Shown here one piece after another: positions 59,332 to 64,000 of a stretch of 64,000 nucleotides of DNA. Source of the DNA: Parvularcula mediterranea (lineage in GTDB: Bacteria; Pseudomonadota; Alphaproteobacteria; Caulobacterales; Parvularculaceae); the NCBI RefSeq assembly GCF_013085255.1, contig NZ_JABFCX010000003.1:62001-126000 (forward strand). Direction: 5' to 3'. Within the stretch, counting starts at the first letter, position 1. Each line of letters starts with the position of its first letter. Below the pieces are notes generated by a model, which saw nothing but the letters and a program-made list of their open reading frames with translations, made no database searches and was not told where the DNA came from. The translations under genes and the position numbers were made by a program.

Positions 59332-59727
59332 GTAGGGCGGAACGCGAAGCGATCCGCCGCTCGGCGACCGCACCAAGGACAAACGGCGGATCGCTGCGCG
59401 TTCCGCCCTACGGAGGCCCCCATCCCCCGCAAACTCCTTGAAAAACCCTCCCGCCGCGAACGCGACGACCGCATCCGGCGCAAGAAGGCGGACGATCCCT
59501 GGAACGGCGACCGCAAGGCGCACCTCGCCTGGTTTTGCAGCGTCCTCCATTACGAGGCCAAGGTCATGGGCTTTGAATGGTTCAGGAACCGCATGGCGGA
59601 GCGCAACTGGCAGCTCCGCGAAGGGCTGACCGAGGAGGCGTTCTGGACCCTCCACGCCGCGCAGGGCAAATGGCTGCTCGAAGAATGGGGCTACGAGGCC
59701 AAAGGCCCGCCCAAGGTCCCCGGCTAA
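59326..59727 (+). CDS. Conserved hypothetical protein, start uncertain
   Basis: The convincing part is the last 85 residues: 'DPWNGDRKAHLAWFCSVLHYEAKVMGFEWFRNRMAERNWQLREG LTEEAF'-type sequence rich in Trp and charged residues, as in a small soluble protein. The frame extends upstream to GTG at 59326 through an 84-bp palindromic repeat, so the first 35 codons may be repeat-derived, or translation may start further inside (first in-frame ATG gives MGFEWF). It converges on hpt with a 4-bp overlap. Confidence 0.55.
   Translation: MPVGRNAKRSAARRPHQGQTADRCAFRPTEAPIPRKLLEKPSRRERDDRIRRKKADDPWNGDRKAHLAWFCSVLHYEAKVMGFEWFRNRMAERNWQLREGLTEEAFWTLHAAQGKWLLEEWGYEAKGPPKVPG
59332..59415. repeat. 84-bp REP/MITE-like hairpin
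   Basis: CGTAGGGCGGAACGCG... (59332 on) pairs with ...CGCGTTCCGCCCTACG (to 59415), with inner arms GCGATCCGCCG/CGGCGGATCGC. It lies in the extended 5' part of the next open frame. Confidence 0.7.
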
Positions 59728-60242
59728 CCGTTCAGCACACCGATCGAAGGCAGCCCCCGCTGCCGCCCGGCATCATCCATGCCGTAGCCCACAAGAAACG
59801 CATCCCCCGGCGCATCGAAGAGGGCATACTCCGCCTCGATAGGCACGGCGCGCTCCTTGTCCTTGCGCACGGCAACAGCCACAGCGACCCGGCCAGCCTC
59901 CCGCTCGCGCAGCATGTTCCGCGCATGTGCCAGCGAGCGGCCTGAATCGAGGACATCATCCACGAGAAGGACCGACCGTCCTTTAAGGTCCAGCGTGAAA
60001 TCCTTCACCACACGGACGAGGCCAGAGCTTTCCTTCGCTGCACCATAGGACGCAAGCTGAACAAAATCGACCTCCGGGTCGGCGCCAGCCTTTTGCAGGG
60101 CACGGATGAGGTCCGCGCCAAAGATGAACCCTCCGGTGAGGATCGGAACGATCGTGAAATCGCTCCCAAGGTCGGCGGCAATCTCGCGGGCGAGGGCATC
60201 CATCCGCCCTGCAATGGCGGCTTCGTCGAACAGCGTATCCAT
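59724..60242 (-). CDS. hpt: Hypoxanthine phosphoribosyltransferase
   Basis: 172 residues. The PRPP-binding motif is 'VLLVDDVLDSGRSL', preceded by 'PILTGGFIFGADLIRAL', and the base-specificity region is 'FLVGYGMDD...GLPSIGVL'. Salvages hypoxanthine (and possibly guanine) to nucleotide. ATG at 60242 gives the family-standard N-terminus; the frame is open 57 codons further but overlaps the small gene upstream. Confidence 0.92.
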   Translation of the reverse strand: MDTLFDEAAIAGRMDALAREIAADLGSDFTIVPILTGGFIFGADLIRALQKAGADPEVDFVQLASYGAAKESSGLVRVVKDFTLDLKGRSVLLVDDVLDSGRSLAHARNMLREREAGRVAVAVAVRKDKERAVPIEAEYALFDAPGDAFLVGYGMDDAGRQRGLPSIGVLNG

Positions 60243-60273
60243 CCCGCCCCTTAAGACAGGCGGGGAGAGGGCG

Positions 60274-60423
60274 CTAGACCGCGTCCTCGGGATCGTCGCC
60301 CGGCTCGAACTTGTCCGCGCTCCGCCGCTCCGGCCTATGCTGGCCATAGGGGCCGTAGCTGTCCTTGTCCTGATCGCGCAGCTTATCGGCTTCCTCGCTG
60401 CGGTCCTCGTCACGTTCGCTCAT
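60274..60423 (-). CDS. Small hydrophilic protein, 49 aa
   Basis: Starts MSERDEDRSEEADKLRDQDK and is very rich in Asp, Glu, Arg and Lys, presumably unstructured. GGAGGTGCCC directly precedes the ATG, a good ribosome site. It lies 31 bp upstream of hpt on the same strand. Function unknown. Confidence 0.5.
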   Translation of the reverse strand: MSERDEDRSEEADKLRDQDKDSYGPYGQHRPERRSADKFEPGDDPEDAV

Positions 60424-60534
60424 GGGCACCTCCAGCCCACCAACACGCAGTTTCTGCAAAGGTGCTGCGAAAGAGAATTGTCGGTCCTTCGCGAAGCGTC
60501 GTAGCGTCGCATCAATTGCTAAAGGAGGGACGAC

Positions 60535-60951
60535 ATGAAGCCCGGAATAGCGTTTTGGATCGTTGGTATCCTTGCCCTGCTGTTCAACAGCTACGGCGTT
60601 TACGACTACATCATGACCGTCAGTAACACCGAGGCACACCTCGCAGCCTATCCGCCAGAGCAGGTGGAGTACTGGCTCGGCATGCCCGCCTGGCGTACCG
60701 GCCTCTGGGCCATCGGCGTGTTCTCAGGCGTGATCGCTTCGGTCCTGTATCTCGCAAAGAAATCGTGGGCCGTCCCCGTTTTCGCGATTGGGCCGGTGGT
60801 GTTTCTGCTGAACCTCGTCGCGAGCCTTTTCGACGGAGGACCCTCGATCATGGGCGCGGCGTACTACATCGCCAGCCTCGTGATCCTCGCCATCATCACA
60901 TTCTTCTGGTGGTTCGCGCGTAGGCAGCGCGCCGCCGGTGTCCTCAGCTAA
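60535..60951 (+). CDS. Hypothetical four-helix membrane protein
   Basis: 138 residues with four hydrophobic segments and a periplasmic loop 'NTEAHLAAYPPEQVEYW' between the first two. AAAGGAGGGACGAC before ATG is a strong ribosome site. Resembles the unnamed 'sugar transporter' small membrane proteins of proteobacteria. 18 bp before mscL, same strand. Confidence 0.65.
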   Translation: MKPGIAFWIVGILALLFNSYGVYDYIMTVSNTEAHLAAYPPEQVEYWLGMPAWRTGLWAIGVFSGVIASVLYLAKKSWAVPVFAIGPVVFLLNLVASLFDGGPSIMGAAYYIASLVILAIITFFWWFARRQRAAGVLS

Positions 60952-60969
60952 CCACAGGGAAGAGAGACC

Positions 60970-61410
60970 ATGGGTATCGTAAGTGAATTCAAGGAATTCG
61001 CCGTCAAGGGCAATGTCGTGGACCTCGCGGTCGGCGTCATCATCGGCGGCGCATTCGGCACCATCGTGAAGTCGCTGGTCAGCGACATCATCATGCCGCC
61101 GATCGGCTATCTGATGGGCGGGGTCGATTTCTCGGACCTGTATATCAACCTCAAGCCCGACAGCGTCGCGAGCTCGCTCGAGCAGGCGAGGGAACTGGGC
61201 GAGCCCGCGGTGGCCTATGGCCTCTTCATCAACAACGTCATCTCGTTCCTCATCGTCGCGTGGGCCGTGTTCCTGCTCGTGAAGGGCATGAACAGCCTGC
61301 AGCGCCAAGCCGAGGAAGAGCCCGCGGCGGAGGAAACCCCTGTCGAGGCACCGAAGGACATCCAGCTCCTTGAGGAGATCAGGGACGCGCTGAAAGCCCG
61401 GAACGCCTAA
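60970..61410 (+). CDS. mscL: Large-conductance mechanosensitive channel
   Basis: 146 residues. N-terminal helix '[20 protein letters not shown]', pore-lining TM1 '[23 protein letters not shown]' and TM2 '[16 protein letters not shown]', then the cytoplasmic helix '[12 protein letters not shown]'. Opens on membrane tension to release solutes at hypo-osmotic shock. The next gene starts 6 bp after its stop. Confidence 0.95.
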   Translation: MGIVSEFKEFAVKGNVVDLAVGVIIGGAFGTIVKSLVSDIIMPPIGYLMGGVDFSDLYINLKPDSVASSLEQARELGEPAVAYGLFINNVISFLIVAWAVFLLVKGMNSLQRQAEEEPAAEETPVEAPKDIQLLEEIRDALKARNA

Positions 61411-61416
61411 CTCTCC

Positions 61417-61869
61417 ATGGAACTACCTGGCCGCTTCGCATTCCTGTGCGCCCTTGCGGCCGGGACGTTCGCTCTCGCGGTCATGACGCTCCTCGGAGCG
61501 TTATGGCCCGAAGCTCCCAGCGACGAAGCCAGAGCAGAGCTTGCCTTCGCCCTGACGAAATCAGGCTTGGCCTTCTTTGCTGCCATCATGCTACTGACGG
61601 GGAAGCTGATCGCGGAACGCATCGACGCTCCTGGCGATGTCCTCAGGGCTTTCGACATCGGATCCGCGCTCGTTTTCGCCGGAGGGTTCTTCGGCGCCGG
61701 GATCAAGATCAACTTCGCACTCAACCATTGGTTTGAAGTTCCTCCTACCATGGGTGGAGGCGACATCGCCTTCATCAGACTGCTTGTTTTGACACCGTTT
61801 TTCGCGCTGCTGATCACTTGCGCTGCAGCCGTAGCGGTCCTGTTGCGAAGGCGCTTCCGGAGGCGTTGA
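61417..61869 (+). CDS. Hypothetical four-helix membrane protein
   Basis: 150 residues, four hydrophobic segments ('FAFLCALAAGTFALAVMTLL', 'SGLAFFAAIMLLTGKLIA', 'GSALVFAGGFFGAGI', 'LLVLTPFFALLITCAAAVAV') and a basic end RRRFRRR. Starts 6 bp after mscL, likely co-transcribed with it. No family recognised. Confidence 0.6.
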   Translation: MELPGRFAFLCALAAGTFALAVMTLLGALWPEAPSDEARAELAFALTKSGLAFFAAIMLLTGKLIAERIDAPGDVLRAFDIGSALVFAGGFFGAGIKINFALNHWFEVPPTMGGGDIAFIRLLVLTPFFALLITCAAAVAVLLRRRFRRR

Positions 61870-61899
61870 TCGCAAGGGAATCCGGGGCTAAGCGCGCGC

Positions 61900-63471
61900 A
61901 TGGACCAACAGCACGCCGCCGAACACCATGAGCGCATCCTGATTGTCGACTTCGGCTCTCAGGTCACCCAGCTCATCGCCCGCCGCCTCCGTGAGGATGG
62001 CATCTATTGCGAGATTCATCCGTATACGAAGACTGACGATGCCTTCGTGAAGGACTTCGGTCCGAAGGGAATCATCCTCTCGGGCGGGCCGAATTCCGTG
62101 ACGAGCGCCGACAGGCCCAACGTTTCGGGGCTCCTGAACTTCGGCGTTCCCGTCCTCGGCATCTGCTACGGCCAGCAGGTCATGGTGGCGGAGCTTGGCG
62201 GCGAGGTCGAAGTCTCTGGCGAGCGCGAGTTCGGCCGCGCAGAGGTTCGTGCCCTTGCTCCGAGCGCGCTCTTCCAGGGCACATGGGCCACCGGCGGCAC
62301 CTATCCCGTGTGGATGAGCCACGGCGACCGCGTCATCAGCCTGCCTGAGGGCTTCTCAGCTGTCGGCGTGAGCGAGAACGCTCCGTTCGCGGTCATTGCC
62401 GACGAGGTTCGTAATTTCTTCGGCGTCCAGTTCCACCCTGAGGTTGTCCATACCCTCGACGGCGCAAGGCTCCTCTCCAACTTCACCAAGAAGATCTGTG
62501 GTCTGACCGGTGACTGGACGATGGCCGCCTTCCGCGACGAGATGATCGCCAAGATCCGCGAGCAGGTCGGCGATGGCCGCGTGATCTGTGGCCTCTCCGG
62601 CGGTGTCGACAGCGCAGTGGCCGCCGTCCTGATCCACGAGGCGATCGGCGACCAGCTCACCTGCGTCTTCGTCGATACCGGCCTCATGCGGATGAATGAG
62701 GGCAAGGAAGTCGTCGAGCTCTTCCGGAACAGCTACAACATCCCGCTCATCCACGTCGAAGCCGAAGAGATGTTCCTCAGTGAGCTGAACGGCGTCTCCG
62801 ACCCTGAGAAGAAGCGCAAGATCATCGGCCGCCTTTTCGTTGAGATCTTCGAGAAGGAAGCGGGCAAGGTCGATAACGCCAAGTTCCTCGCCCAGGGCAC
62901 GCTCTACCCCGACGTCATCGAGAGCGTCAGCGCCACCGGCGGCCCGTCTGTCACGATCAAGTCCCACCACAACGTCGGTGGCCTGCCCGAGCGTATGGGC
63001 CTCGACCTCGTCGAGCCGCTGCGAGAGCTCTTCAAGGACGAAGTCCGCGCCCTTGGTCGGGAACTCGGCCTGCCCGACGCCTTCGTCAGTAGGCACCCCT
63101 TCCCAGGGCCAGGCCTTGCCATTCGCATCCCCGGCGAGATCACCAAGGAAGGCGCAGACCTCCTCCGCAAGGCTGACAAGATCTACCTCGATGCCATCCG
63201 CGAAGAGGGCCTCTACAACGAGATCTGGCAGGCCTTCGCCGTGCTCCTTCCCGTCAGGACAGTCGGCGTGATGGGCGATGCCCGCACCTATGACCAGGTG
63301 CTGGGCCTCCGGGCTGTGACCTCCACCGACGGCATGACGGCGGACACCTATCCGTTCACGCATGATTTCCTGAGCCGCGTCTCGACGAAGATCATCAACA
63401 ATTGCGTTGGCATCGGACGGGTGGTCTATGACATCACGTCCAAGCCTCCGGGCACCATCGAGTGGGAGTAA
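61900..63471 (+). CDS. guaA: GMP synthase (glutamine-hydrolysing)
   Basis: 523 residues. Class I glutaminase domain: '[17 protein letters not shown]', nucleophile Cys in 'LGICYGQQ', 'FHPEVVHT'. ATP-pyrophosphatase domain: PP-loop '[12 protein letters not shown]'. C-terminal dimerisation domain ends '[13 protein letters not shown]', the invariant family end. Converts XMP to GMP. Normal length; single ORF. Confidence 0.97.
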   Translation: MDQQHAAEHHERILIVDFGSQVTQLIARRLREDGIYCEIHPYTKTDDAFVKDFGPKGIILSGGPNSVTSADRPNVSGLLNFGVPVLGICYGQQVMVAELGGEVEVSGEREFGRAEVRALAPSALFQGTWATGGTYPVWMSHGDRVISLPEGFSAVGVSENAPFAVIADEVRNFFGVQFHPEVVHTLDGARLLSNFTKKICGLTGDWTMAAFRDEMIAKIREQVGDGRVICGLSGGVDSAVAAVLIHEAIGDQLTCVFVDTGLMRMNEGKEVVELFRNSYNIPLIHVEAEEMFLSELNGVSDPEKKRKIIGRLFVEIFEKEAGKVDNAKFLAQGTLYPDVIESVSATGGPSVTIKSHHNVGGLPERMGLDLVEPLRELFKDEVRALGRELGLPDAFVSRHPFPGPGLAIRIPGEITKEGADLLRKADKIYLDAIREEGLYNEIWQAFAVLLPVRTVGVMGDARTYDQVLGLRAVTSTDGMTADTYPFTHDFLSRVSTKIINNCVGIGRVVYDITSKPPGTIEWE

Positions 63472-63478
63472 CCGCCCG

Positions 63479-63946
63479 CTAGTCTGGCGCGATGTCGAAG
63501 TGCAGTACGTCCTCCCGGACGCCCAGCCTCGTATAAAGAGCGATCGCAGGCGGGTCTTCATAATCCGCCTGCACATAGATCACCCAGGCCCCCGCGGCCC
63601 TTGCCACGGGCTTCAGCCCTTCAATCAGAGCGGTCGCCGCGCCTTGTCGCCGGAAAGCGTCGAGCACCGCGAGGTCGTAGATATAGACCTCCGACCGCTC
63701 GAGCTCGAACTTCTGCAGGATGTAAGCGCTCAGCCCACCGATGATCGCACCATCTTTCTCGGCGACCATCATGATTAAACCAGGGTCACGCAGCCTCTCC
63801 GCGATCCATGCCTCGCTGACACCGCCCGGTGGGTAGTTCCCGTCATCCTCAAAGGCGATGCGGTAGACCTCGATCAAAGCGCGATAGGCGCCGATATCCC
63901 CTTCGCCGAGCCGCCTCACGCTGAGGCCATCGCCTTTTGCTGCCAT
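63479..63946 (-). CDS. AAC(3)-I-type aminoglycoside N-acetyltransferase homologue
   Basis: 155 residues of the GNAT fold. 'GLSAYILQKFELERSEVYIYDLAV', the acetyl-CoA loop 'RRQGAATALIEGLK', 'WVIYVQADYEDPPAIALYTRLG' and the end 'EDVLHFDIAP' closely follow AAC(3)-I enzymes of gentamicin resistance. Chromosomal, with no integron or IS nearby, so it is more likely a native acetyltransferase of that lineage than a recently acquired cassette. Substrate unproven. Confidence 0.8.
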   Translation of the reverse strand: MAAKGDGLSVRRLGEGDIGAYRALIEVYRIAFEDDGNYPPGGVSEAWIAERLRDPGLIMMVAEKDGAIIGGLSAYILQKFELERSEVYIYDLAVLDAFRRQGAATALIEGLKPVARAAGAWVIYVQADYEDPPAIALYTRLGVREDVLHFDIAPD

Positions 63947-64000
63947 TGCGGAGGCTCCTCGGTTGACAGGGCCGCTGGGGCAGGGCGACCCTTTTCCGAT

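Noticed and set aside
62356-63576. 406-codon open frame antisense to guaA
   Set aside because: Shadow frame opposite an unmistakable GMP synthase.

Overview
This 64 kb window is a GC-rich alphaproteobacterial chromosome segment. The evidence is a GapR/DUF2312 nucleoid protein, a clpS-clpA pair, a phasin gene, an ArsR with a CCGGxPxxC tail, and palindromic repeats of the 'GTCAYCCYGGA...GATCCRGG' type. The gene families resemble those of the Caulobacterales/Hyphomonadaceae/Parvularculaceae group, but I cannot name a genus. There is no rRNA, no CRISPR array and no replication origin. One tRNA, Arg(ACG), is present.

Layout. 1-10.2 kb is mostly core: the hslO 3' end, an AEC permease, gdhA, purH, a 270-bp non-autonomous transposon-like palindrome inserted at the stop codon of a CapD-type sugar-nucleotide dehydratase, rpe, an arsenic cluster (arsR diverging from acr3-arsC), a DsrE-like secreted protein and a K+ channel. 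10.2-19.4 kb is a genomic island integrated into tRNA-Arg. A 16-bp copy of the tRNA 3' end recurs at 19411-19426, a tyrosine integrase lies next to the tRNA, and the cargo is a three-gene restriction-modification-like operon (HTH-methylase, Eco57I-like methylase, GIY-YIG helicase) plus a Fic protein with phased repeats in its promoter.

19.6-33.8 kb is an exopolysaccharide locus: Wza-like lipoprotein, Wzz-like chain-length protein, Wzy/WaaL-like protein, then on the opposite strand a flippase and three glycosyltransferases. These are followed by a GT26-phosphoglycosyl transferase fusion and a hybrid histidine kinase/sigma54 activator pair. The motif TGCA-N3-TGCA occurs in exactly the three intergenic regions that would drive this locus. 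Sigma54 -24/-12-like elements lie near these sites (the copy nearest the first gene is doubtful), so the encoded activator probably controls the locus.

33.9-45.5 kb carries an overlapping trio (DUF4956 membrane protein, secreted calcineurin-like phosphatase, secreted CotH-like protein), a YjiK-like propeller, gapR, a D,D-carboxypeptidase with SPOR domain, a phasin, a serine hydrolase lipoprotein, an S9 peptidase and a hybrid histidine kinase. 45.6-52.4 kb is the most unusual stretch: nine consecutive, same-strand paralogues of a single-pass membrane protein, each joined to the next by a 1- to 4-bp start/stop overlap. They share a nearly constant N-terminal membrane segment and have very divergent ectodomains. 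A CsoR-regulated metal operon lies directly upstream.

54-64 kb returns to core genes (clpS, clpA, hpt, mscL, guaA) with a palindromic-repeat-rich gap at 58.5-59.4 kb, and ends with a chromosomal AAC(3)-I-type acetyltransferase homologue.
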